Below, piece by piece: positions 24,241-35,083 of a stretch of DNA of 64,000 nt. The position numbers and the translations under genes are program-made. Source of the DNA: Rhizophagus irregularis (Eukaryota; Glomeromycota; Glomeromycetes; Glomerales; Glomeraceae). Under the pieces are notes generated by a model that saw only the letters and a program-made list of their open reading frames with translations, was not told the origin of the DNA and ran no database searches. Location of the stretch: positions 2,170,001 through 2,234,000 of the forward strand of contig NC_089454.1 in NCBI RefSeq assembly GCF_026210795.1. Reading direction: 5' to 3'. Each line of letters opens with the position of its first letter. Position 1 is the first letter of the stretch.

Positions 24241-25433
24241 TTATCCATTCTTCTCTAGTACTAGGAATAATTGATATTTCACCAATTTCCACAAAATCAT
24301 TATCATGCCTTTACCTTCTTTTGATAATTCTCCTGGTGGATCATAAATTCTTTTTACATCAACTGTTCTAGCTAATTTTTTATAATACCATGGAGTTATA
24401 GAATCTTTTGAATCAGGATTTTGTTCAAAGATTAAATTAGTACGACCATTAATTAACATTTTATTCATGGTTATCATCTCTTTTTCTAATATAGTGAAAA
24501 AATATTCTCTAGTTCCTAAATCATCAATTAATGGATCTGTTGAAATGAAAAATAGTCGTTGTTGATTGATTGACTGTTGATAAGTAGTTTTTAATCGTTG
24601 TAAATCGTGGAAAATTTTATACATAGTTTCATTAACGGATGCTTCTTTGATACGACGTAATAATTCTGTAAGAAGTCTTACGATTATTAAGAAAAATATT
24701 CCTAAACTTTTTCAATAAAAAATATAGAATTAGTACACTAGATAAATAATATAGTTATGCGCTATACATTACTACTTACGAGGATGGAATAAATGCGTAA
24801 CGTTCGCGTGCTAGCAATGCTTCAGCGTTAACTATACGATCTACAACAGAATTACGTCTCAACAACGTCTCCAACATTTTCATCACATTATTATAAAGAA
24901 ATTGTTCCTTTATTTTAAAGTAAAGCATTTAATTTATTAGAATACATAATACACATTACATTTAATAAGTTAAAAAAAAATAAACTTACAAGGTTTGTAT
25001 AAACGGCCGTAAAGATGGCATGAACGTATTTTTCCAAATTACAATCAGTAATCGCAGTTCTAGTCAATAAACCCAATAAAGGTAATATAACATATTGGAA
25101 TGATAATACATCATCCCTAAGACCCGCATCACATGACATTGGAAAATTCATAATTTCTCTCAATCTTCTAAGGCCACTTTCTGGATTACCTAATTCAGAT
25201 ACAATTTCTTCTACTTTATAACCGGTTTTAGGATCCGTTGCTACTAAAGCGGAACTAACAAAAAATCTAACATCATTTTGATTCCAAGGACCATCCTTTT
25301 TTAATAATCTCTTCCAAATATGTTTAATAGGATCCCCATTAGTAATAAAAATTATTTTATCACTACCCTTATAAGATAATTCAGAAGAGCTAAAATTTGA
25401 AATAATGGTCTCAGGAATACTACGTCTTGACAT
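24241..25433 (-). pseudogene. Truncated ZNFX1-like gene, N-terminal region only
   Basis: Three exons (25433-24990, 24907-24780, 24676-24241; introns 82 and 103 nt) join to 335 codons starting MSRRSIPETIISN. The segments GLRRLREIMNFP, FTAVYTNLEQFLYNNVMKML and LLRRNSVVDRI resemble the helical region that precedes the helicase in NFX1-type zinc-finger (ZNFX1) proteins. Near 24310 the open frame leaves the expected one: the alternate frame reads RHDNDFVEIGEISIIPSTRE, as in ZNFX1 relatives just before the helicase, then stops at about 24234. No helicase or NFX1 fingers follow; the header-BTB gene begins at 24229. I read it as a 5' remnant with one frameshift. Family assignment is from remembered similarity. 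It could still be a short expressed protein. Confidence 0.55.
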
Positions 25434-25680
25434 GATATTATCATAAAGAAGAGAATTTTTTTCTTTTTTTAGAATGAAAAAAGAAATGATGACCTATTAT
25501 GTTGTATCTCATGTATGACATGGCGTAAAATTAGTTTTCAGAATCGATGCCGATCATGTAACCATTGTAATGCCGAGTAAATTTATTAATTATGAGGCGC
25601 AGTATTATATTTAGGATTAGTGTATAATTGCATGACGTAACGACGTTCAACTAGTAGATCATTAAGTCAAGTGATTAGGA

Positions 25681-25805
25681 TTAACGTACGGTGAGGGTGT
25701 ACAATATTAACGTACAAACTGGCCCGAGTTTAGAAGTTATGCACTTGCACGTGACAGCGTTAATGCCAGTTTGTACTTTAATATCGTACACCCTCACTGT
25801 ACCCC
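25681..25805. mobile_element. Hairpin MITE, about 125 bp
   Basis: Arms of about 40 bp (25681-25723 and 25765-25804) are near-perfect inverted repeats with landmarks GTGAGGGTGTAC, then ATATTAA, then GTACAAACTGGC. The loop is about 40 bp. TAGGAT occurs just outside both ends (25675 and 25805 areas), a possible 6-bp target duplication. Confidence 0.65.
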
Positions 25806-27495
25806 TAGGATAACAGCTGATTAATTTACGAAATTTATATCTGTGTTAATTTACTTTTAAGGAAAATGATTGAGGATCAACAATATTGAAAATCAAATAT
25901 TCTAATTAGTAAAAAGGATGCGTAGTAATTTACTTTTTAGTTAAAAGGCAGACCAATTCGATCTTGTCAAAATCAGGTTACGAATTTTGAGAATTATTTC
26001 TGAATTTTAGGATAAATATTTAATCGTTATTTAGTATTATTAAACCAAGCATAATATTGTATTTATTTATATTATTAATAAAAGTATTATTTTGTTAAGC
26101 CTAAGGTGGCAACTGGCAACGTGATTTATCACGGGCTTAGGTCTTACACCATAATTGAAAGTCTGACCGTTTGTACCAAATTTGAATATTATAAACTTGT
26201 AATATACCGTAATATACTAAATATTTCCTTCTTTATTTACACAAATATAAATGAAGATGCAAGTTTAATAAAAATATTAATTTTGAATGATCAACATTTT
26301 TTTAATTCATTTGTTGATACTTGATACATGCGTATACATGCTGTACGTATAGTACTATAGTGCTGTATTTATGAAAATCTCTCCTTTTGGGTAGAATTGG
26401 CAATGATATACGGATAAATAAAGTACAAAACGACTTTAGTTAATATAGATAGCATTTTTACCCAGAGTCTCAAAAAATTGTCTAATTACATTTTTTATAT
26501 GGGGTGAGGAATATAGAATCTCACATGAGGTGAATTTTATAATTTAAAAGAAAAAAGGTATAGCATATGAATTAATTAAAACCATAAATTCAATTTATCA
26601 AAGGTTTAAAAAAGCAAAAGTTACCTATAAAAAAAAAAAGAATAATATATATATATATACAATTAATATTTTAAAAAATTCAATTTAAGGATACAGTATA
26701 CCAAAAATCAGCTAATAGTATAGAATACACTGTGAAATTCGATATACCGGAATCTCGATATAACGGATCATAAATAAAATCTTGATATATCAGAATTGGG
26801 TCTGAAACGGATTATCATAACGTATAATTAATTTACCCTCGATATAACAGAATTCTTGATATAACGGATGGTTCCATTATATCGAGTACTGTACAGCATA
26901 ACGGCGGTATTAACGGCTGATCATATGAGAAATTGCGAATATACCTAGTAGTCCAGTTAGTGACTTAGTGTATATGTGGCATAAGTATGATCACAGAATT
27001 ATGTAAACGTTGGCGACCAGGAGATAAATCACTTTTTTATAAATTTGCAAAAATTTAAAAAAATCGCAATAAAAAAGACAAGGAGAAAGTGATAAAAACG
27101 CGTAGTAAAACCGTAGTAATCACCTTTTAGGTAATCACAAAAACGATAATCATGAAATGATAATCACATTACACAGCAGTGATCTGTAGGGGGGTAGCAC
27201 AATTTTGAAAAAGCGCGATAATCGGATAATTAAAGCAAAGAAAATCGAGTGTGTAACGATTTATCTTTCATTTCTCGTGCCTATATGTCATATCTGTGAT
27301 GCCGCAATTAATATCATGTGATCGTGATGTGTATATAAAACTGAGACTACCGTGGCGCAACGCACTTTCTGAAAAAGATGCCAATTTCAGAGTATCGGGT
27401 GCGAAATAATTCAGCCATGATGTTTTTTGATCAGTCTGAAGAATGGAGCCGTAACTGGGCATAATCAAGTGTGACTAATTATCTTACTTTTAGGA
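25806..27495. other. Intergenic with a pogo-like MITE
   Basis: No gene is supported. The ORFs at 26106 and 27268 lack any domain. A short (AT)n run lies at about 26646-26660. Upstream exons of the gene remnant at 27496 could lie near the end but cannot be fixed. Confidence 0.4.
26728..26891. mobile_element. Pogo/Tigger-like MITE, 164 bp
   Basis: The two sides carry several CTCGATATAACGGA and TTCGATATACCGGA words in opposite orientation, the typical end sequence of fungal and animal Tigger/pogo elements. The right terminus reads CAGTACTCGATATAA on the minus strand and the left CACTGTGAAATTCGATATA. TA dinucleotides flank both ends (26726-26727 and 26892-26893), as expected for this superfamily. 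Confidence 0.62.
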
Positions 27496-29629
27496 TGAAA
27501 AAAATTCTTTCGAGGTTAGAGAATTTTGGCGGGAGAGAAATCTTCGAATTCTCTTTGAGGAAACGACTATGAAAAGCACTGAAACAATTATCGACCAAGT
27601 TAATATAGTACAGGACGAAGCGAGCGATGTTTTAATTCTCGGTAAGAAGAACAATCTAAAGCGGCTACTATCTGGTATGTTTATTAATAAATTTACTGCT
27701 ATTCATTATTTTCTTTTGTCGGCTCAGTTGATTTTCGTACTTCATGAGATTTTGAAATTGGAAATAATACCAAAGATTATCGCAAACTGGGAAATGTACA
27801 GTATATAATAAATCAAATAACCCGCACATTACCAAAAAATAATAACCGAGGTATTACGTTTTAGAATGAACTTAGACCACATACTCAAGAAGACAAGGTA
27901 GTTTCAACTAAATTTCAATGGATTTTTTGTATTTATATGTATAATGTTCTTTCACATTTACTAATAAAAAAATACGTTTATCAATAAAAAAAAAGACAAG
28001 GTAGTTTATTTTTCTATCATATTTTTAATGTTCAGTCCGCGATAAAAAATTCCGTCTCGCTGTGCATATAGATTAGACCAACCGCATACAATGATGAGTC
28101 TTCCTTGTTTATAGAAGTCGATGAGGATATTAAAATGAAGAAGCTGCCGTAGTACTGACCGCTTCTTCAAGTGATAATGATGCGTTCACTTTCGGAGATA
28201 AGGATATGGAATTATTTACTAACCGGTAAGTATTATTTTGTTCTTGCACAAACCTCGATTTTTGTAGAGACCATCTAACTGTCATCTAAACATAGATATC
28301 AGGCCATGAAGGATAATAAAAAATGGAAGCTCAGTACGGGGACGTATGTTGGAGACGTCTTTTACTCGTGATAATTGCATTTTTTCCCTAGATCGTACGA
28401 GTGTAATACGCTGTGGTGCTAAATTAAGAATTTTCTACTAACTAATTGATGACCTACTTCATTGTATTGACACCCTTGCAAAAGTTAAATTTAGATGTTA
28501 TCGTTCCATTCATTTAGCATTTTATAATGAATTGATTCTTTTATAGGACTCGAGAAAAGGCATTCGCAAGGCGCTCTATTCTCCTCACCCTTGAATAGTA
28601 TGTGAAAATTATAATCCTCTTGTTGATTTCACATATGAACAAGTGAGGACAACAGTATCTGATTAGTAAGTGAAAACCTCTTATAATTCATAACTTTTTT
28701 TAGCTTATCAATAGATAAATACTTTGTAGGGTCCGTTTGCTGGAATTGGAACCAAATCCATTAACAATCACACAAGATTTACCGGAAGCTGGTTCCGAAT
28801 CAATGCCTGGAGGACGCTTGACATAGCCTTTTCAGACATACCTTTTGCGTTATTTGTTGGGTAAGCAGAAGAATCATTGTTATATAATTATCATTCACTA
28901 AATCTATGTTTAACTTAGCTTCTTCTTATTAGAGGCAAAAGGCTGGAATAGCAACTAGGGAGAGGAAAAATCGCAGCAGAACTTTAAGTAATGTAGGTCC
29001 AATGAAACGTAAGGCTATTGGGAGGAGAGGAGACGGTTACGTTCGAGATTGGGCAGCATCCGAGGCCAGACCCAAATGGAAAGGGGAGCAGGGCACCGAG
29101 CTCATAAACGAATGTTGTTTGACCTTACCAAAGATAATGAAAGATATTTTCATTAATCTTTCTCGAAAAATAAACTTTGAAGAAGACAAAGTACGCATGA
29201 TTAATACCCAGGTTCATTCATGTGGGCTTGTATTGCATTGATATGTTTGGAATTGAAACTTATTTAAATTGCTAACGTTACAGTATTTATTTATGTAGGA
29301 GCTATTTTAACAAATCTTGATTGTCCAAAGGGTTATGTATGTCGATATATGAAAGAAGGTCCATTTGAGATATATGCTGACGCAAAGCAATGTAACAATA
29401 CATTGAATGCTCTTGTTTCTATCATTTACGCCAAGGTAAAGTCTCATCTATTTGTTTTATCTTAAATTTTAAGAGAAATTGATTATTATTTTTCTTTAGT
29501 GTGTAATTTTACAGACAATGGGAAAATTTGAAGAGATGGAAAAATCTACAGAAAACTGAAAGAACGGAAGTCCCTGATTGTCATCCCACACCCAAGAAAA
29601 GAAGAGCCGATTTGCTTAAGCAGAAATGA
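27496..29629 (+). pseudogene. Eroded multi-exon gene of an expanded fungal family
   Basis: Exon-like pieces with plausible GT/AG ends lie in order on the plus strand. They are about 27496-27673 (ends NNLKRLLSG), 27725-27800, 27865-27898, 28120-28230, 28740-28860 (TGSWFRINAWRTLDIAFSD), 28935-29217 (KNRSRTL, KRKAIGRRGDGYVRDW, EQGTELINE, KIMKDIFINL), 29283-29436 (LDCPKGYVCRYMKEG) and 29513-29629. The order SWFRxNxWRTLDxAF - RKNRxRT - GRRGDGYxR - GTxLxxE - LPKxxKDI - D/SPxGYVCR matches a family I remember as abundant in Rhizophagus proteomes; it has no function that I can name. Several joints shift frame (28140, 29550) and stops lie between pieces, so it is probably decayed; an intact gene with unrecognised splice sites remains possible. 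It ends with a basic KKRRADLLKQK tail in one frame. Confidence 0.5.
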
Positions 29630-31143
29630 GTAATTAAAGTGATACATTTATTCTTGCATTTTTACATTTGTAATAATAGTTTGGCATTGAAATTACTAAA
29701 TAAAGTCTAAATAATAATAAATATTTTCGCTCACATTGAGCTCATGATTTACTTTTAGTATATGCATGCTGTATGTATTCGTGTATGTGATGCGGTGTGG
29801 GATGTATAACAGTGCATTGGGAAAATAAAGATTTAACGTGTTATTTACGATCACTGATGTATTTTTCCTAGAAAAAATAAATAAAATGTATGCTATTACA
29901 GATCGTAATCCCAAAATTTTATTAAATCTGGATGTTTATGCCATTATATTCTATTATTTTTAAAATAAGATATGTAATATAGATTATATATAACAAATAA
30001 CTTTCTTAGTTCGTAACATAATGTGTTGATATCGGATGAATCTGATGAGTTTATTTGACATATATACTAAGAAAAATAAATTACAATAATTTGTCTCTAA
30101 ATTCTCTAAATGATAATTATCTTTAGCTTCTGACAAAAATTTCATCTGATTAAAAACAATCATAATTTACAAATATGCAAAATTCAAATTTTAAAAAAAA
30201 TAAGCAAATTCAGGTTTCTCGCGTTATGAATTGTATGTTTGATAAAATTAGGTCCATCCTTCAATAATCCTAAATGGATAACATTTCTTATACCATAATT
30301 ATTTAGTAAATAATTTTTTTTGCAAAAAGGAACTCTATTTAATTTTAGAGATTTATCATTGATAAAATACTTAACGACATTAGCATTTACTTTATAATCG
30401 ATGGTAAAAAGGGTTCAGAGTTTAGATTCGTTATCCGCTTGAATATTAAATAAAATTTTAATTTACGATTACGAATAAATGGTTGAAACAAAAAATTTTA
30501 AAATAAAATATTCTTCAAATAATTAGTAGTTTATCCATGAAATTTATTTCAATTTTATATATAGCCAATATCCGTTATCTAAATAAAGATCATCGGCTGC
30601 TAAGCCATAGGTCTTTATACAATGAAATCTGAAAATTGTTAAATCATATACTCGTTTCACATAGTAATATACTACATTAATAAAATTTCAAAGTTATTAT
30701 GTATATCACGCTATTAAATCAATTTTAAAAAAATTTATTGCCCGGCGGCAACATCAAAACTTATAAAACTTATTATATTTACTAATAATAAAAAAGTAGC
30801 GATGCTAAAACTTAAATTTGATATTAATATAACATAAATATTATACTTAATTTGAAAATTTTCATACAACGTTTTCTAGTATCTTTTTGCTTAATCCTTT
30901 TAGGAATTATCATAATTAATTATTTACTATATAATTCACGTTCACTATTAAATTATTATAAACCGATTTTTAAATTTTTCGAATTTGCCAATTTTAACAC
31001 GAATTTTTAAAATATTTGTGTGAAGAATTTGCCAATTTTAACGTATGATATAAAACGAAATTTTTAACATGTTTGCGAAGAATTTACTAATTTCAATATA
31101 AAACGAATTGGGAAACTAATTTCTGGATTATAAATTTCGGAAA
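29630..31143. other. Intergenic; distal part belongs to duplicated unit 2
   Basis: There is no supported gene. From about 30660 the sequence parallels 41930 onward (ACGCTATTAAA..., GGCGGCAACATCAAA), marking the start of the segment shared by units 2 and 3. The conserved TTGCTTAATCCTTTTAGGAA block is at 30887. Confidence 0.5.
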
Positions 31144-32286
31144 TCAATTTGTTACGTCATGGTTATCATTGTATGACACGCTATTGTCATCATAAATTTG
31201 ATTATCATTTGTGACCGAAATAGCTTGTGTTGTCATTCTTTCAGCAGGAGTGTAGAGATCAACTTGTTGCTGTGGATAAGCGCTGCGGGTATCTCGATGA
31301 TCAAAATTATTATCAGTAATTGAAACATCATATGCTAATACATCATTCTGAAGTGAATTTGTATTTCTATTATAATCTGGCATCGTCTCTCTTTCAGGGA
31401 TTTGACGTTGTGGAAAATTGTTGGGATCAGCTTGTTGAGTATCTTCAACTCTATTTTGGTGGGATCCTTGATTATTATTCTCGATATTTTCATTGGACGA
31501 ATTTGTATTTCTGTAATTATTGTATACCGGTCTCATAGGTGGTGATATATTATTGAAGTCAACTTGTTGCTGTGGATGAATATCATTATGAATGTAACCT
31601 TCGTTAACATTATTTTGGTTGTCGGTCGTCATTACGTTATTTCCAATACTTCTGTGAAACGAACTTGAATTTCTATTAAAACTTGAGACATTGTTGGAAT
31701 CAATTTGTTGCTGCTGTGGTTGAGTGACATTATAAGTATAATCTACGACATCATTTTGATAAAATCCATGATTTCCGTTATCAAAATTGTTTTGATTCGA
31801 AATCATTTGTTCTGTATTCCGTCTTTGAATTGGATTCATATTTATATTAGGATCAATTCTCATTTCACTTTTGGGAATGTGATTTTGCGTGAGGTAAAAT
31901 GGAAGAATCTGTTTCAAGTCTTGTTCTAGAATTAATTTTTGATCCAAAGACAATTCTTTTTTTCGTTCAAAGTTATTCATGTCAATATCTATCCCGTATA
32001 TTTCTTTATTCAATATTTTTATGATCAAAGGATGTGAAAATAATTTACATTTAACATAATAATTTATTGTAGAGCCATGATAAAAAAATCCATGATCGTA
32101 ATCATGGTCATCCAAGATAGAACCACGTAAAATAATTTGACAAGTTACATGATAAAAATTACCATCGTCCAGATGAAAGAATTTACATTCATTCATTTGT
32201 ATAACTTGAGAAATCGATAAGTTGCTTTGCTGAATCGTTGTTGTCGGTTGCAAAGCAGTAAAATTACTCATGTTTCTTTGATACAT
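31144..32286 (-). CDS. Uncharacterised Asn-rich protein, paralogue 2 (380 aa)
   Basis: A single uninterrupted exon of 380 codons starts MYQRNMSNFT. The conserved head (about residues 28-142) includes NFYHVTCQIILRG, DHDYDHGFFYHG, INYYVKCKLFSHPLIIKIL and LKQILPFYLTQNHIP. It is almost identical to the copy at 42306 and a little further from the copy at 14535. The tail is Asn/Gln-rich with PQQQVDFNNISP, RPVYNNYRNTNSSNEN and RQIPERET units. I see no motif of known function. The gene opens unit 2; its 3' flank and upstream flank are also duplicated in unit 3. Confidence 0.72.
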   Translation of the reverse strand: MYQRNMSNFTALQPTTTIQQSNLSISQVIQMNECKFFHLDDGNFYHVTCQIILRGSILDDHDYDHGFFYHGSTINYYVKCKLFSHPLIIKILNKEIYGIDIDMNNFERKKELSLDQKLILEQDLKQILPFYLTQNHIPKSEMRIDPNINMNPIQRRNTEQMISNQNNFDNGNHGFYQNDVVDYTYNVTQPQQQQIDSNNVSSFNRNSSSFHRSIGNNVMTTDNQNNVNEGYIHNDIHPQQQVDFNNISPPMRPVYNNYRNTNSSNENIENNNQGSHQNRVEDTQQADPNNFPQRQIPERETMPDYNRNTNSLQNDVLAYDVSITDNNFDHRDTRSAYPQQQVDLYTPAERMTTQAISVTNDNQIYDDNSVSYNDNHDVTN

Positions 32287-34588
32287 TGATGGAGTTATAA
32301 GATTGAAGGATTATAAATGTAGGATACTACTGTACAAAATTTAATTATAAATAGGGACTTTACAAACTCACGTGATTTATAATAGTGAAAATCACCTATT
32401 TCATTTTTGGATACTATCGACGTTTTATTAGACGGATCAACGGATCGTCGGATCGTAATTCGTTCATTTTGTTGGTCACAAAAAAAACCTATGCTATTAC
32501 AGATTAGATAATTTGATACAGGTTGGCGGAAATATTCTGAAACTATTTATTTTTTTTTATGTATTATAATAAATTGTAATAAGGTTGTAATAAGGTCTTT
32601 CATATAACAAAATATTTTTTGTATTATTTGTATTTGAAATATAATTAAGCTCTTTACTTTTTAAGCTAAATTCTAGCAAATTCCTTATAAAATACGTCTG
32701 TTCACAGTAATTATTGGACAAGATAATTAAGTTTATAATTTTGTAACTTTATTTTATTTACTGCAAAATAATATACAAAGAGTGATACGAATATTTTTTC
32801 TCCCTCCGAATAATCCCTTTTCAAAGCAATAATTTCCTCCCATACTCTATAAAAAATTTTCTCCGATAATTAATCATATTTTTAGACTTTATTCCAAAAA
32901 ATTCGGACATGCTTATCAATTTTCTAAAAATTTTTACAGAGATAGAATTCTAACAAAAGTTTCACACCAAAATCGATTAACTATGTAAATAGAAACTATC
33001 TTTCTTTAAATACTCGAAAATTTCGTTAAAGCAATCAGCAAGAATATTATTGATATTTTTAACTGAGAAAAATTCTTTTCCGTGAAATATTTTGTTTCAC
33101 TCTGCTGATTAGGTCTTAGATAAAGTTATGAATGAGCATACATAATTAAAAAAGAAAAAAGAAACGATTATTATTTATATTAACTTCGCCAAAGTTAATT
33201 CTCATGCTGCGTACATGTATAATCGGATATATTGATATTCGATTCCAAATTCTGAATACCAGTTATTTTTCGGTCACAGAACCCTATAAAAACTTTTATC
33301 CGTTATTTCTAAAATCAAATAATTCTCCGTGATATAAAGTTACTAATTCCGGAAATATAAGTCTTTTACGGAAAAAAGATGGAATATAAAAAACGGATTA
33401 ATTTTTTTTTACAGGGGACCAATAGGAATTAATGCTACTAATACTAATTTCATTGTTTGGACACAAACCAGGATTATCTTTTAGAATAAATAAGAATCAA
33501 AATATTAACCGCCGAATACCGAATAAAAAATATTCGAATAAATCCAGATACAAACTTTATAACTATTTAATAATGCATACTATAATAGAAAAGCTATGGA
33601 GTAATGTGTTATTTGGCAATAGAGAAAAAATTTAAAGATATATAAATAGGTTAATTTTAAAAAATAACATTTAAACAAAAAAGGAATATAATAAATTTAA
33701 CGAATAGTATATTTAGTAAATGGATGCAGTGTTCGGAAAATGAATTGAAATGATAAAGAGTTCAAACGCAAGTGATTGTTTAAATGATTAGGCTATTTTC
33801 TAAGTGGTGCTAAAAGTTTCGGTTTGTAAAAAACCAATTAGAAAACCGGCAATTAACAATTTAATTTGACAACTAATATTTTTTAAAAAACTTTAATATT
33901 CCATATTAATACAGTTTTATTTACTTATTTTGTTATTTTAAATAAAATAAATATAATATTCATTAATCCATTAAATGATGACATCCTGAATCGATAATTA
34001 ATTTTCTTGCATTACCGAATTAAATGTTTATTTTGGTTTTAATATAACGAATAACCACACACATCTCCTTCGGAATAAATTTGGAATAGCTAATCAAAAT
34101 ATTGGCTCATTTTAGTGTAATAAATGAAAAAAAAATAATGAACGCGAGAGTAAAGAAAATAAAGCTGTTCTTTTATATAATAAATTATTATTCTTTATAA
34201 TAAACTAGGGAAACGGTAACCGTTACAAAGTTCGGAGTTTATTAAGTTTATTACGTTGGAAATGATACAATAATATGAAAGAAGGGCAAACAAAGAAAAA
34301 AAGTAAGCCGATATTTAATTTACATTATTTTGATTCACTAATTTATTTCGCATTTGTTGTAAATTTGTACAAAAATAATTTGTATTGTTTCATATTTGTT
34401 ACAAAATTTTACAAAAATAATAAAAATTCTAAAAACTTTTACATCAAAAATTTCCAAATGTAAAAATGGAAAAAAGAATATTTATTGATCGACCAATACA
34501 TGGATTAATGACAGATCGGAATATTTCCATCATTTGAATGAACCAATTATATATCGACTCAAAGGTCAAGCGGGCGGATAACGGTACA
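32287..34588. other. Intergenic part of unit 2
   Basis: It shares order and sequence with 43449-44530 of unit 3, for example AATAAGAA-CAA--ATTA-CCGC near 33488/44091 and TGTTATT(T/A)GGCAA-TAG near 33606/44199. A CCCTATAAAA-ended MITE sits at 33282. ORFs at 33432 and 34275 have no support. Confidence 0.5.
33282..33416 (+). mobile_element. CCCTATAAAA-ended MITE, copy C
   Basis: It begins CCCTATAAAAACTTTTATCC and ends TTTTTTTTTACAGGG, with the family landmarks TCCGTGATATAAAG, TTCCGGAAATAT and AAAAGATGGAATAT in order. It is absent at the collinear place in unit 3, so it inserted after that duplication or was lost there. Confidence 0.78.
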
Positions 34589-34597
34589 TTTTGTACC

Positions 34598-34812
34598 GCA
34601 AATATATCGTTTTTGATTAAGGAGGTGATGCTTTTTGATTATAGAAGTTAGTTGTACAAACTGTTGTATCGTTTTTGATTATTGAAAAAATAAATGTATC
34701 ATTTTTGATTATTGAAAAAAAATTCTGTCGTTTTTGATTATTGAAAAAAAAATTCTATCGTTTTTGATTATTGAAAAAAAATGTATCATTTTTGATTATT
34801 CGATAGTATCAC
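34598..34812 (+). repeat. Left terminal inverted repeat of the MULE
   Basis: It starts GCAAATATATCGTTTTTGAT and ends GATAGTATCAC. It contains about five direct units of roughly 26-33 bp, each with TTTTTGATTATTGAAAAA, plus two TTTTTGATTA copies near the outer end. Such subterminal arrays usually bind transposase. Confidence 0.9.
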
Positions 34813-35083
34813 GTTTTATTTATTTAATTTATACTAAACAAGTTAATGTATCATTGTATAACATTTAACGCGTTCACATAATACTTTTCTTCACACGACA
34901 AATGGTTTAATTCTTTTTCTTTTCCAAAAATTTTGATTTCTCTTTTGATATTTTTTTCTTTATTATATAATAGTTTTTATAATATATTTTGCGTTTTATA
35001 ACCTTGTTTATATTTTTTACGTGATAATTATTTGTAATAATTTTCTTTCTATAAATTTGTGTAATGTTACTATATATTATAAT

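Noticed and set aside
35021-35083. Upstream ATG of the MULE transposase gene
   Set aside because: The 21 extra residues read like untranslated A/T-rich DNA; METYENQ is more credible, but this is not proven.
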